This document shows, one piece after another, positions 8,424 through 17,879 of a stretch of DNA of 20,255 nt. Every line of letters begins with the position of its first letter. Positions within the stretch are counted from its first letter, which is position 1. The stretch covers positions 1-20,255 of the forward strand of contig JAKPRU010000823.1 in assembly GCA_029557025.1 (NCBI GenBank), written 5' to 3'. The notes beneath the pieces are model-generated. The model searched no databases. It had not been told where the DNA came from and was given only the letters and a program-made list of their open reading frames with translations. This DNA comes from Candidatus Omnitrophota bacterium. Lineage in GTDB: Bacteria > Hinthialibacterota > Hinthialibacteria > Hinthialibacterales > JAKPRU01. Position numbers and translations under genes: made by a program.

Positions 8424-8448
8424 CACGGGCAAGATGCCGGTGCCACCC
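8424..8448 (+). repeat. 25-bp hairpin repeat, copy 1 (CACGGGCA-AGA-TGCCGGTG + CCACCC)
   Basis: An 8-bp stem with one mismatch and a 3-nt loop is followed by CCACCC. It matches the minus-strand copy at 17880-17904 in 23 of 25 positions. It lies in the 218-bp divergent gap between the ATP-grasp gene and ribF, just upstream of the ATP-grasp start. The rest of this gap shows only a weak promoter candidate for ribF (TTGAAC 8550-8555, 17 nt, AATCAT 8573-8578). Confidence 0.7.
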
Positions 8449-8628
8449 GAATCATCTCACTGCAACCGTCCTCACTGCAACATGTGGGACGAGACGTGGG
8501 CAAGAAGAGGATAGGGTGGAGGGGGTGGACAGGCAAGGAGACCGGTTTTTTGAACGGGAGGATGCTACCCTGAATCATCGTGCGGAAGCGATAACCTTTT
8601 TTACAATTTGAGATTTGGAACAGTGAAT

Positions 8629-9585
8629 ATGCGCGAAATCGATGATCTCGATGCAGTTCAGCTGAATCCGGGCGACAATGTCTCGGTTGCACTGGGGGTG
8701 TTTGACGGCGTCCATCGCGCCCACCAGGCGCTGGTCTCGGAGTGTGTGCGCTCGGCGCGGGAAATCGGCGGTACGGCGGCGGTCTTCACCTTTCAAAATC
8801 ATCCCGCGGAAGTGCTTTTTCCGAATGAGAATCTGTCCCTCTTGACACCGCACTCGGTCAAACGGGAGATATTGGCTTCTCTCGGTGTCGATCTGATTAT
8901 TGCGCCTCAATTCGATCTTGCCCTGGCAGAAATCTCCCCACGGGAGTTTGTGGAATCCATCCTGGGGGAACGTCTTGCGGCACGCCATGTGTATGCCGGA
9001 TTCAATTTCCGATTCGGAAAAGGGGGACGGGGGGATGCGGCGATGCTGCAATCCTATCAAGGCCGTCTGTTTGAGCGGGTTCATATTGTCCCCATGATGA
9101 AATACGATGGTCTTCCGCTGAGCAGCACAAGGATTCGTGAGGCGGTGCAGGCGGGCAACCTGGACGCTGTGGAAGCCATGCTGGGGCGGCGGTATCGCCT
9201 TGCGGGATTGGTGGTTGCCGGGGATTCTCGCGGACGCCTTCTTGGATTTCCGACAGCCAATCTGGACATTGGGAAACAAACCTTGCCCCGTGAGGGAATC
9301 TACGGCGCTCGTGTTTTCTTTGATGCCGCTTCCTCGGAAGGATTTGACAGCCTTCTGTATATCGGCTCGGCTCCTTCATTTCGTGCAGGGAACGAACAAC
9401 GACCGGTTCGGATTGAGGTTTTCCTGATGGATTGGGAGGGGGATTTGTACAATCGAGAGTTGTTTGTAGAGATTCTCTGTTCCATCCGCGAGGACCGCGT
9501 TTTCAATGACCCTTGCGACCTGGTTCGACAAATTGAGAAGGATCGGGAGTTCTTTCTGGCCTGGCTGGAGAAAAACCGGGTTTGA
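8629..9585 (+). CDS. ribF: Bifunctional riboflavin kinase / FAD synthetase
   Basis: RibF phosphorylates riboflavin to FMN and adenylates FMN to FAD. The 318-residue length fits the family. The N-terminal nucleotidyltransferase domain (about 15-170) has GVFDGVHRAHQ (23-33), the HxGH-like nucleotide-binding loop with Ala where Gly is usual. It continues with TFQNHPAEVLFP, VYAGFNFRFGKGGRGD and the SSTRIREAVQAGNLDAVEAMLGR segment. The C-terminal riboflavin kinase domain (about 180-310) has GDSRGRLLGFPTANLD, then GIYGARV, IGSAPSFRAGNEQRPVRIEVFLMDWEGDLY and the closing REDRVFNDPCDLVRQIEKD. ATG 8629 is chosen over the upstream TTG 8608 and GTG 8623 because family members begin near here; only weak purine-rich sequence precedes any of these starts. 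No FMN riboswitch was seen in the leader. Confidence 0.96.
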   Translation: MREIDDLDAVQLNPGDNVSVALGVFDGVHRAHQALVSECVRSAREIGGTAAVFTFQNHPAEVLFPNENLSLLTPHSVKREILASLGVDLIIAPQFDLALAEISPREFVESILGERLAARHVYAGFNFRFGKGGRGDAAMLQSYQGRLFERVHIVPMMKYDGLPLSSTRIREAVQAGNLDAVEAMLGRRYRLAGLVVAGDSRGRLLGFPTANLDIGKQTLPREGIYGARVFFDAASSEGFDSLLYIGSAPSFRAGNEQRPVRIEVFLMDWEGDLYNRELFVEILCSIREDRVFNDPCDLVRQIEKDREFFLAWLEKNRV

Positions 9586-9816
9586 CGCAAAAACTCAGGA
9601 AAGGCCGGCTGCTCGATGAAGCGCGCTATCTCCCAAAGAAATTTTCGGGGTGTGATTTGATGCTGTGGCGCAGTTTCCATCGTGACAAGGTATGCAATCT
9701 TGCCTCAACCCCATCGTCAGGGTAGTTTCTACCCAGGGAAAAAATGGAATGATTTGTCGACCGCGATTTCTGCTGTTGGCTGACTTTGAAATCCCATCCA
9801 GGAGTTGGATTTGACC
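9586..9816. other. Spacer between ribF and the giant gene, with one small hairpin
   Basis: About 230 bp without a recognisable gene. GGGTAG-TTT-CTACCC (9720-9734) forms a perfect 6-bp hairpin, followed by AGGGAAAAAATGG rather than a T-run, so it is not an intrinsic terminator for ribF. AGGAG at 9800-9804 serves as ribosome binding site for the ATG at 9817 (12-nt spacing) or a TTG at 9811. No convincing promoter pair was found. Confidence 0.4.
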
Positions 9817-12800
9817 ATGGATCGTATCTGTCTGCCTGTATACTGCGTGGATCGAACCGCGCCGAAAACACGTGTTCCTGTGGCGCGACGCAACACGGGT
9901 GTGGAAATTGCCACAGACCGCATGAAAATGTCCGACAAAATCACCTCGTTCCAGTTGCCGGAGTCCCGCAAGGACCCGGACGGAGTGCGAGCGGCCAAAG
10001 CCGTGCTGAATGCCGCCGCTCAAGGCATTCTGGCGCGCACCATGGGACCGAGAGTGAATCGGATTCTCAAGGGGATCCGAAGCGCCTCTGTTCGAATCCG
10101 CTGGTGTGAAGGCCACGATGTTCTTGCCGATGTGGTGAAAGAGGAGGACTCTCTCCGAATCGCAGCGGACGTGTTTGCGGAGTTGGGGGTATCCGTTTCG
10201 GAAGAGGATGAATCGCTCGCAGGAGATTCGCAGGCGGTTTTAGGTGCGGAGCTGCTTGGTTCCGTTGTGCTGCTGTTCGGTCTTTCGGTTCTTTCCGGCG
10301 ATTCCCAGCGGGATGCGATTCATACCGTTCTGGATTTCTGGTTTCTGCTGGACCAGGAACGTCGCGATGCGCTGCGGCGAATCCTGCGATCCGCCGAATC
10401 CGTGGACCGTGGTCACGTTTTTCAGATCTTCTTGCAAAACGCTTTGAACGCGGAACTGGCGGGGCAAATGGAAGGTGTCCGCATCGAACGATATGCGCAT
10501 CTGGGCGCAAAGGAATTGCGCGACTTGGGCAACAATTTATTGGAATTGACCCGGTCCATTCCCGAATCCACCGTTTCTATTCCCAAGAAGTCTTTTCAAA
10601 GGGCTATCAGTCTTTTGAACCGGACAGGCGAGCAGGGCCGGGAGACCGCCGAATCTCTCGAAGGTCTGGGACCGGATCATCCGCAGGAATTTCTGCACGC
10701 TTGCGAGCGTGTGATGCGCGAGCTGGAGGGGACACTGAAATGGCGCGATTTGTGGGTGACCTGGCTGATCGGCCAGTCGCGGATTGACTTGCCTTATGAC
10801 CATGAGCGGGTTCTGGCGATTCTCGATCAGCCCGGTGAGGACGTCGATTTGCAGCGGGCAATGGTCAATGAGGCGGTGGTCGGCACGTATGACCCACGGG
10901 TGGAGGGGCTGAATATCCGTCGCATTGCGGACTGGGCGCTGGAGAATCATGTGCGGCTGGTGGGCGGGCGTCTATCACGCGCATTCGGCAACCAGGCGCA
11001 CCTTCTTTCGGTCAGTAAACTTGTGACCGGCAAAGAGGCGCTATTGGAAACGGCGCAGGAATTGTACCTGCATTGCCGGATCATCCGCGACTTGGAGACC
11101 TTTGCCACCCGACTGGTCAGCCTGATGGGCCGCCCCGGCGAGATTTCATATTCCGCGGCGGTGGGGGCCATCGACCAGCTGGAAGAGGCGTTGATTAAGT
11201 ATCAATCCTCCGAGCTCAAGGCCATTATGCGGGAACGGGAGGAGGCCTCCCGCCGACTACTGACCGGTGGCGTGGAAGAGCGTACGGAGCGAGACCGCAG
11301 AAACCTGTTTGTGGATGTGAGCCGGATTTTTAATCTGATCGGCGAACTTCGCGGGCGACTGGCGCAAGCGCCCGCGCGGGATGCGGCGTATGTCATCCTT
11401 TTGCAGCGCACACACCCCGCCGAAACAATCAACCTGGCGAATGCGAACGCATTTCGCGAAGTCCATCCCGGAAAAGAAGAAGATTTAAAAGATCTCCCCC
11501 GTCGTGGCGGGCACAACACTTACGCCACGCCGGGTCCCGGCAAGATCCTTCTACCGAACGGGGATGTGGAAGATTCCCATTGGATTATCAAAGTACAGGA
11601 TTGGGTGGAAGCCATCCCGCTGTTTATTCACGAGCGGGTGATTCGCAAGACCGTGGAGGTCGGCGGGGAAGAGCGGGTCGTAGAGGTGATCGAAACGGAA
11701 GTGGACCAGGAGGCGATGGAAGCCTTCTTCCGACTTCATGCGGAGTTCTGGGCGCGCAATATCGAGGAGGTAATGGATTCCGAGCATATTGCCGTCGCCC
11801 GTCAACTCTTACTGGAAAAGGAACCTCCTTTACTGGCCAGAGCGGAACGGCGGCTTGCCGAATATCCTTCCCTGGGCCGGGCGGAAGCGATTCGGACGGT
11901 TCTGAAATCCGCGAAGGATCTGAACGGCTATATCGGGCCGGTGGCGGCAGTGGTGGCCGATTCCGCGCGGAAGGCTATTTTAGATATTAACCGAACGGTC
12001 GAGAAATCAGGGCGCCTTCGCCGTGATGTACTCGTCCCTGTGTTGGTGGAAACAGGAGGAAAATCCTCCGGCATCGGTGCGGCTTATACCTCCGCGAAGG
12101 ATGCGGAATCCCTGTACAAACGCTGCAAGACCCTGGTCGGTAAAGACCCCGATCTGCAGCGGGAAGCGGATCGGCTCGGGGCACGGGGGATGGAACGGCT
12201 TCGGCCGGTGCCCTCGCTCCACATTTTGACTACCGAATCCGCCGGAATGACCGAGGGATATGTGCAATCCTGGATTGAGGAGGAAATGGCGCTGTACAAC
12301 GCCATCAAGGGCGAGGGTTTGGAACAGGAAGTCCGGAATCGGCTTAGCCGGTATCGCAATCAGATTACGCGGATCGGCAGGAAAGTCATTCATGAGTTTG
12401 CGATGGATGTCGTGATCGACGAGGTGATGGCGGATCAGCGTATCGACCGGGAACGCGCCACGGGGACTGTGGTGATGTCTTTTCTTCCGGTAGCCAATGA
12501 GGTCTCGAAATTAGCCGTGCTGCTGGAAGAGGACCCCGAAGGAAATCCGGACGCGGAGGTGATTGTCGATCCTCCGTCCGTGGAACGGGTGATGGAAGCG
12601 CATCGGATTGAGTTGGAAACAAGCTGTGTTCCCAAGGTAATCGAAAATAACGGGCAGCTGATCCTGGACCGTATCAATGCCTTCCTGAAAGAGAATCCCG
12701 GGATCGACTTGAACACCGCGCAGCGATCGGTAATCGACAGTGACCGGGACTATGCGGAGGAACTGGAAAACCTCGTTCGATTTGAGGCGCGACAGCGTGT

Positions 12801-15800
12801 GTTGAACGCGCTGCACGAGGCGAATCCGGCGCGCGGTATTCCCGGGAAGGTGGCGACGTATCTGCGACGGCATACGAGTCTCGGATTGTCGACGGCCCGC
12901 AAAGAGACACTAGCCGAACGGGATTTGCAGCATCTGGTACTGAATCCCAAGTACCATTACCAGGCTGTGGGGGGCAATAAGCGGTACAACCTGCTTTACA
13001 CACCCAGCCGTGTGAACCTGGGCGAACGAGAGCGGGATTCGGTAGTGAAATGGCGGCAGTGGGTCGGCGGAGCGGATGCCACGGCGGCCCGCGCCGGATT
13101 TGAATTTTATAGCCTTGTCAATGAGGGCGGTGTGGAAGAACGTCCGGCCCTGGCTCATGCGGAGATACAGAAAACCTCCGAGAATGCGCTTTGCGTTACG
13201 CATTTCGCCGGGTCCAACGCGCTCGCGCTGTTGATTATGGCCGTCACAGAAGGCGATGAAGAGGATATGGCCGACCAGATGAACCTGCGCGAGGACCGCC
13301 TGGTGCTTCCCGCCGGGGAAGGCTATGGCGGCTACTGCGTGCCGAAAGACGGCCTGTTCCTGGCCTTTGTGCTTTCGTTAACGAATGAGGTAAAGCTGCG
13401 CCAGATCGGAATACCAGATCACCATCGGGCCGGTGTGATGGCGCTTGCCAAAAAGGCCCTGATACACAAGAACGACTTTGAATCCGAGTTGGATTGGCAG
13501 GTCTGGGCGGCGGAAAAACTGTTGTCGGTTGATTCGCTGAAGGAGTTTTTCGAGGTACGCGACGGCCTCCTGGTGATGCAGATCACGAAGATCGCCAAGG
13601 CGATTGTGCGCCTGGGGCGACCGTGGCCGGAGGTTGCGGACGGGGCGACGTTGATAGCCAATCTCGCGGCGCGGTGGGGCGTGGAAAAGATGATTATCTG
13701 CGCCGAGCAGGTTAACCGGTTTATGGTGTTCTATAAGGCCTGGATGATTTACCAATGCATCCGGGAAGCGCGGGAGCATGAATCCCGTTGCCCGACCGAA
13801 GAGCACGCGCGCATTGCGCTGACTGCCGAATATAAGCCTGTTCAGGACGTCCGGTACTCGACGGGGCTTCGGCTATTTGAGATTTTCGCTCAAACCGGAG
13901 AGCATCTGACATTCAGCCTTGATGAGGAAGGACAGAATCTCGTTTACTTGATGGCGCACGGTTTTGATCCGGAGGACCACCATCCGGTTGCGCGTCGGTT
14001 GCGTGAACAACTGGCGGCATCTTTCGATCTGAAATTGACCGACCCCGCGACCGTGGAGAGGCTGAAGAAAGCTTTCCCGCGTCATCTACCCCCTGCCGAT
14101 ATTGTCATGACCTCGATTACCATGTCCTCTACCCAGGATGTGCTGCACTACACGGCGGACACAAAACTGGACGCGGTAGCGGAAGCGGTGAAGACAAAAC
14201 TGGCCGATGTCGGCTTGAGCGAAGAACAGATTACGGCGAACGCGAAGGTATATGGCGGGAAACTCGCGGAGTGGGCCGGAATAAAGGACCTTCCCGAAGA
14301 GCAGCGGAATCGACTAATGGCCGATATCGCCGGCAACATTCACGCATTGGTACTCAAATACCGGGGACCGGGCCGGGACTACGAGAGAGATGTCCAGGGC
14401 ATTGACGTGCTGAATACGGGTATCCCGTTCCGTGAACTATTGGACCTGATTGACGATGCGCCGAAGTTGGTAGCCCTGATGCTGAACGGGAACCCGAACA
14501 GTTCGCTGGCGATTGCGGACGGCGCCGCAGGCAAAAAACGTCGCGCCCTGACTTATCGCGACATTATGACGTTCTTTGCGGCCTGCGAGAAATTCGGACG
14601 GCGCGGGACTTATCGGGCCATCGGGCTGGGATCATCCAATGTGGAACGTCTACGCGATGAAATGCACCGGAAACGCGAACGCGCTTTGAATCTGTACCAT
14701 CGAATTGAAGCCGTTGCAATCGCAAAAGACAACACGGTTCGAGACCGGGCGATTCAAGAGGCGAAGGACTTTTACAGCAGGCTGCTCCACCATATTCAGG
14801 AAGAGGATGAAGCCGGTAAAGCGCTTCGAGAAGAGGAACGCCTGAAGCGATACGGAACGTGGCGTGAAGGGGATGCGTTTATCAGCCAGGCGTCGGCCAA
14901 ATTGTCTGCCGGGCTTCCGTTATCGCATCTGGATTTCGGGACCTGGATTGCAGGAATCGGCGGAATTTTTGTGGTGACCGGCGAGCCGGAAGCGCGGGTT
15001 TGTGAAATCCGAACGCTCTTTGAAAAGGGCATAGACGGGATTCGGCGACGGGAACGCCGACCGGCGATTGTATTCGACGGGCCGCGCTCTACGCCTCAAG
15101 AACCGTTCACACCGAGGGAAATGGACCTGCTGATGAAAGCGCTGGTTCGCTACAAATACGTTCCCGAAACGCAACAGTTCAAGCAGCAGCAGTTAGTCGA
15201 ATCCTCCAGCAAGGCCGTAGAGGTAGCGGCGGCGGAAGCCCTGGAACGCCGTCGCGCGCTCCAGCAGCGTGCCATGCGCGCTCAGGCATTTTCCAATCGC
15301 GAGAAAGGATTTCAATCGGCATTCGATTCCGCACAGAAACAGCCGTTCGGTTCGTATTCCCAGAAGGCCCGTCAGGTAATGGATCGGATGGGGATCGATC
15401 TGGAGACTGCCCTGAGAGGGGAATCCGAAGACCGTTCGCTTGAATGGTTGTCTCACCTTAATCACGAGTTTGGAATGTTAATCGCCCATACCCGTAACGC
15501 CCTCGTGGCGCTGGCGGATGCCGTCGTTCCTGCGGAGAATCGTGTACTCCGAGAACGCATTTCGGAGGACCTCGGAGTGGTGTTCTCCGGCCGGGAAATC
15601 ACCCTGGAAGACTGGAAGAAAATCGCAGGCGGATACGAAAACATCGGTGATTTGGCGCGTGTGGCGGAGGCCGCGGAAGGCGATAAGGGAAAATTAGCCA
15701 TGATCGCCGAGGGCATCGAGTATTTCTATGTAACATTTGCGCTGGCCCAGACACTGGAATTTGTCTATCAGGCGTGCGGTGAATACGACCAGAGGGTATT

Positions 15801-17787
15801 CTGGAAAAATCTGACCGATTTCTTCGCGGAGACGGTGAACGATCACCGGTGCGAATACTGGCCCTGGGCGTATTCGCGCGGTTCGGGATTCCTTTGTCTT
15901 ACGCCTGAAGAGCGGTACGAATTGGCGGTGAAACATCATCGCCGGCTGTATGAGTACATCCGTAACCTGTTGATCTATCGAACCGAATTAGCCGATTGCC
16001 CGGCCCACGAACGGGATCATTTACTTGGAGATTTCACGGGAACAAACGAATTGCCGGGCATTGGGGCCGATGCACCAACGGCGACAGAACGCCGGTGGCG
16101 CGCCTACAACCAACTGCGCGAAATCTGTTTCATGCGCAGCGATGGATTCCCGATCCCTGTTGTTTTTGAGAAATTCGATCCGGATATCATCGCCGCGGAT
16201 GAGCGCGTGAACCTCGCGTTCCTGTTTCCGGTAGGGCGGACGCACGTGTCCCGTGCGTTACGGGAGGGGCCGACACTGAATCGCGATTTGCTCAAGGAGG
16301 GGAGGTCCGGCGCGAATGTTTTGATTACTCGATTCGGGCGATTTGTAACGAATCAGGGCACTAGAAAGCCGAGCCTTGTAGTCGACGGTGCGCATCTGTA
16401 TGTCACCCGCGACGAATTTGCGGAGGCGCTTCGGCGCCATCGCGGGCTGTCCGATGAGGAAATTAAATCGGTACTCGAGGCGGAGGAGAAATCGGGGCGG
16501 CTTCAGTCGAAGGGGATTCGCCTCGCCGTTCGATTTACCCGTCCTGTAACGGTGGGATCGGTTATCCCGTATCACGGTCTCTCGATCTATGAATCCGGCG
16601 AACTGGAGGATGCCGGGTTTCCGGCGACCGTTCAGTCGCTGATTTTTTCAGATATTACTTACGACAAGTCTCTTTATCCGGAGATTTACGACCGAAAGAG
16701 CGGTGTGGATCTTCCACCGGAAATTGATTGGAAAAGGGCTTACAACGAAGGGCTTCCGGCGAAGGACATCCTCGCTCGAATTGAAGACGGGATTCCCGGT
16801 GGCGTGTATATCGGGCTGCGCAAGTTTGCGGAGGAACATCCGATTATATTGATTAAAGGCGCGGCGGAATCCGGCGCTCGGAATCTGAAAGTATTTGAAA
16901 TGCAGGACGCTCATGGGCGAGTCGATGCGGAGACGGTCCGCCAGGCGGCCGAGTTTGTGTATGATGTCTCGCGGTCTCAGAATGTAGTCATTCAGGCGGC
17001 CGTATTGACCTCGCCGGAGTTCTGGGCGAGCGACGAGCTGATGCGTTCGTTTGTGGATCGACAGATCCTCGAATGGAACATGCCGGTAAATCGGGACACC
17101 TACCCGCGCTCGCAGATTTATTGCTCGCTGCGTATAATCGTTTGCTCCTCGGAACCGGAGGAGCCGTATCGGACTGCGTTTCCCATTATCCTGATGAGCC
17201 TTCAGGTGGCGACTAATGTCGGACGCGGCGGCACACTGGAACCGCTGCGGGATGAGCTGGTTCAGGAGCGGTTTCGCGGTCAGTTGCGCCCGAAACTCGA
17301 ACAGCAAGCACCGAAGGTAATGGATGCCATGGCGCGTTTCTCCAAGAAGTACGCCAAAACATACCGGGAGGAGCGCGGACGGGAGGTCGGCGAGGATCTG
17401 CGTGGTGTCTCCTACGGGTGGCCGCCGTACCTGATGCTGGATTACCTGGCCACGCCGGTTTTCAAGCGAAGGGGACGGCTAGTAGATATCGAGCCGGAGT
17501 ATGATGAAAACGGGAGGAGAATCGGTTCGAAGGTAATCTTGCAGGATGAACAGGGCCGGTTTGAGGGCGAGATAGTCGATTGGAAGTTTATTCACCTCGA
17601 GCCGAATGTCGGCGTCGGATTATGGGATCGTTATACCTTGCGCGAGGAAGAGAACGAGCGACGGAAGGCCAAACGTGAGGGTCGTGAGATCAACTGGGAA
17701 GTCATTGGGGGCAGTGACCGGATTGTACTGCGCAGTTTTGCAATTGCCGGTGAGGAGTATCTGAAGGCGAATCTCCGGCAGGCTTAA
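9817..17787 (+). CDS. Giant cytoplasmic protein (about 2,656 aa) with a C-terminal ATP-grasp-like domain
   Basis: One open frame of nearly 8 kb. ATG 9817 is preferred over TTG 9805 or 9811; AGGAG lies at 9800-9804. There is no signal peptide. One hydrophobic patch (about 141-160, LLGSVVLLFGLSVLSG) looks too short and isolated for a membrane helix. Residues 1-560 and most of the middle are charged and probably helical, and a coiled-coil-like segment spans about 1788-1825. Near residue 1169 is GYGGYCVPKDG (Cys1174), resembling the UDP-glucose dehydrogenase active-site motif, though no GxGxxG Rossmann loop was seen before it. The C-terminus follows ATP-grasp order: IK2347G-AAESGARN, VVIQ, VDRQILEW (2413-2420), TNVGR2470GG (2466-2472) and E2595-P-N2597. 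I do not recognise the whole protein. A very large ATP-dependent ligase or modifying enzyme is a reasonable guess from the C-terminal part only. Confidence 0.85.
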   Translation: MDRICLPVYCVDRTAPKTRVPVARRNTGVEIATDRMKMSDKITSFQLPESRKDPDGVRAAKAVLNAAAQGILARTMGPRVNRILKGIRSASVRIRWCEGHDVLADVVKEEDSLRIAADVFAELGVSVSEEDESLAGDSQAVLGAELLGSVVLLFGLSVLSGDSQRDAIHTVLDFWFLLDQERRDALRRILRSAESVDRGHVFQIFLQNALNAELAGQMEGVRIERYAHLGAKELRDLGNNLLELTRSIPESTVSIPKKSFQRAISLLNRTGEQGRETAESLEGLGPDHPQEFLHACERVMRELEGTLKWRDLWVTWLIGQSRIDLPYDHERVLAILDQPGEDVDLQRAMVNEAVVGTYDPRVEGLNIRRIADWALENHVRLVGGRLSRAFGNQAHLLSVSKLVTGKEALLETAQELYLHCRIIRDLETFATRLVSLMGRPGEISYSAAVGAIDQLEEALIKYQSSELKAIMREREEASRRLLTGGVEERTERDRRNLFVDVSRIFNLIGELRGRLAQAPARDAAYVILLQRTHPAETINLANANAFREVHPGKEEDLKDLPRRGGHNTYATPGPGKILLPNGDVEDSHWIIKVQDWVEAIPLFIHERVIRKTVEVGGEERVVEVIETEVDQEAMEAFFRLHAEFWARNIEEVMDSEHIAVARQLLLEKEPPLLARAERRLAEYPSLGRAEAIRTVLKSAKDLNGYIGPVAAVVADSARKAILDINRTVEKSGRLRRDVLVPVLVETGGKSSGIGAAYTSAKDAESLYKRCKTLVGKDPDLQREADRLGARGMERLRPVPSLHILTTESAGMTEGYVQSWIEEEMALYNAIKGEGLEQEVRNRLSRYRNQITRIGRKVIHEFAMDVVIDEVMADQRIDRERATGTVVMSFLPVANEVSKLAVLLEEDPEGNPDAEVIVDPPSVERVMEAHRIELETSCVPKVIENNGQLILDRINAFLKENPGIDLNTAQRSVIDSDRDYAEELENLVRFEARQRVLNALHEANPARGIPGKVATYLRRHTSLGLSTARKETLAERDLQHLVLNPKYHYQAVGGNKRYNLLYTPSRVNLGERERDSVVKWRQWVGGADATAARAGFEFYSLVNEGGVEERPALAHAEIQKTSENALCVTHFAGSNALALLIMAVTEGDEEDMADQMNLREDRLVLPAGEGYGGYCVPKDGLFLAFVLSLTNEVKLRQIGIPDHHRAGVMALAKKALIHKNDFESELDWQVWAAEKLLSVDSLKEFFEVRDGLLVMQITKIAKAIVRLGRPWPEVADGATLIANLAARWGVEKMIICAEQVNRFMVFYKAWMIYQCIREAREHESRCPTEEHARIALTAEYKPVQDVRYSTGLRLFEIFAQTGEHLTFSLDEEGQNLVYLMAHGFDPEDHHPVARRLREQLAASFDLKLTDPATVERLKKAFPRHLPPADIVMTSITMSSTQDVLHYTADTKLDAVAEAVKTKLADVGLSEEQITANAKVYGGKLAEWAGIKDLPEEQRNRLMADIAGNIHALVLKYRGPGRDYERDVQGIDVLNTGIPFRELLDLIDDAPKLVALMLNGNPNSSLAIADGAAGKKRRALTYRDIMTFFAACEKFGRRGTYRAIGLGSSNVERLRDEMHRKRERALNLYHRIEAVAIAKDNTVRDRAIQEAKDFYSRLLHHIQEEDEAGKALREEERLKRYGTWREGDAFISQASAKLSAGLPLSHLDFGTWIAGIGGIFVVTGEPEARVCEIRTLFEKGIDGIRRRERRPAIVFDGPRSTPQEPFTPREMDLLMKALVRYKYVPETQQFKQQQLVESSSKAVEVAAAEALERRRALQQRAMRAQAFSNREKGFQSAFDSAQKQPFGSYSQKARQVMDRMGIDLETALRGESEDRSLEWLSHLNHEFGMLIAHTRNALVALADAVVPAENRVLRERISEDLGVVFSGREITLEDWKKIAGGYENIGDLARVAEAAEGDKGKLAMIAEGIEYFYVTFALAQTLEFVYQACGEYDQRVFWKNLTDFFAETVNDHRCEYWPWAYSRGSGFLCLTPEERYELAVKHHRRLYEYIRNLLIYRTELADCPAHERDHLLGDFTGTNELPGIGADAPTATERRWRAYNQLREICFMRSDGFPIPVVFEKFDPDIIAADERVNLAFLFPVGRTHVSRALREGPTLNRDLLKEGRSGANVLITRFGRFVTNQGTRKPSLVVDGAHLYVTRDEFAEALRRHRGLSDEEIKSVLEAEEKSGRLQSKGIRLAVRFTRPVTVGSVIPYHGLSIYESGELEDAGFPATVQSLIFSDITYDKSLYPEIYDRKSGVDLPPEIDWKRAYNEGLPAKDILARIEDGIPGGVYIGLRKFAEEHPIILIKGAAESGARNLKVFEMQDAHGRVDAETVRQAAEFVYDVSRSQNVVIQAAVLTSPEFWASDELMRSFVDRQILEWNMPVNRDTYPRSQIYCSLRIIVCSSEPEEPYRTAFPIILMSLQVATNVGRGGTLEPLRDELVQERFRGQLRPKLEQQAPKVMDAMARFSKKYAKTYREERGREVGEDLRGVSYGWPPYLMLDYLATPVFKRRGRLVDIEPEYDENGRRIGSKVILQDEQGRFEGEIVDWKFIHLEPNVGVGLWDRYTLREEENERRKAKREGREINWEVIGGSDRIVLRSFAIAGEEYLKANLRQA

Positions 17788-17841
17788 TCTCGCTCTGTCC
17801 CTCTGAGAGAGCCTGATTTTTTCCCTCGCTCTCTTCGACTT

Positions 17842-17872
17842 TCTCCCTATAGGAGAGAGTTGGGGGGAGAGT
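17842..17872. repeat. TCTCC-CTATA-GGAGA / TTGGGGGGAG intergenic repeat
   Basis: TCTCC (17842-17846) pairs with GGAGA (17852-17856), followed by GAGTTGGGGGGAG. It resembles the widespread intergenic type CTCTCC-loop-GGAGAG-GTTGGGG and the element at 3711-3745. It lies just after the giant gene; the neighbouring TGATTTTTTCCC at 17813-17824 is T-rich but has only a very short stem before it. Confidence 0.45.
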
Positions 17873-17879
17873 TTATTCC

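Noticed and set aside
8449..8628. FMN riboswitch upstream of ribF
   Set aside because: The leader lacks the AGGGTGAAATTC / GCCCGCGAGCG-type conserved blocks of the RFN element.
9720..9734. Intrinsic terminator after ribF
   Set aside because: The 6-bp hairpin is followed by purines and an A-run rather than a T-run, and it lies 135 bp past the stop.
10240..10299. Transmembrane helix near the N-terminus of the giant protein
   Set aside because: A single moderately hydrophobic stretch of about 16-18 residues containing Gly and Ser, in an otherwise charged soluble-looking sequence with no second segment.
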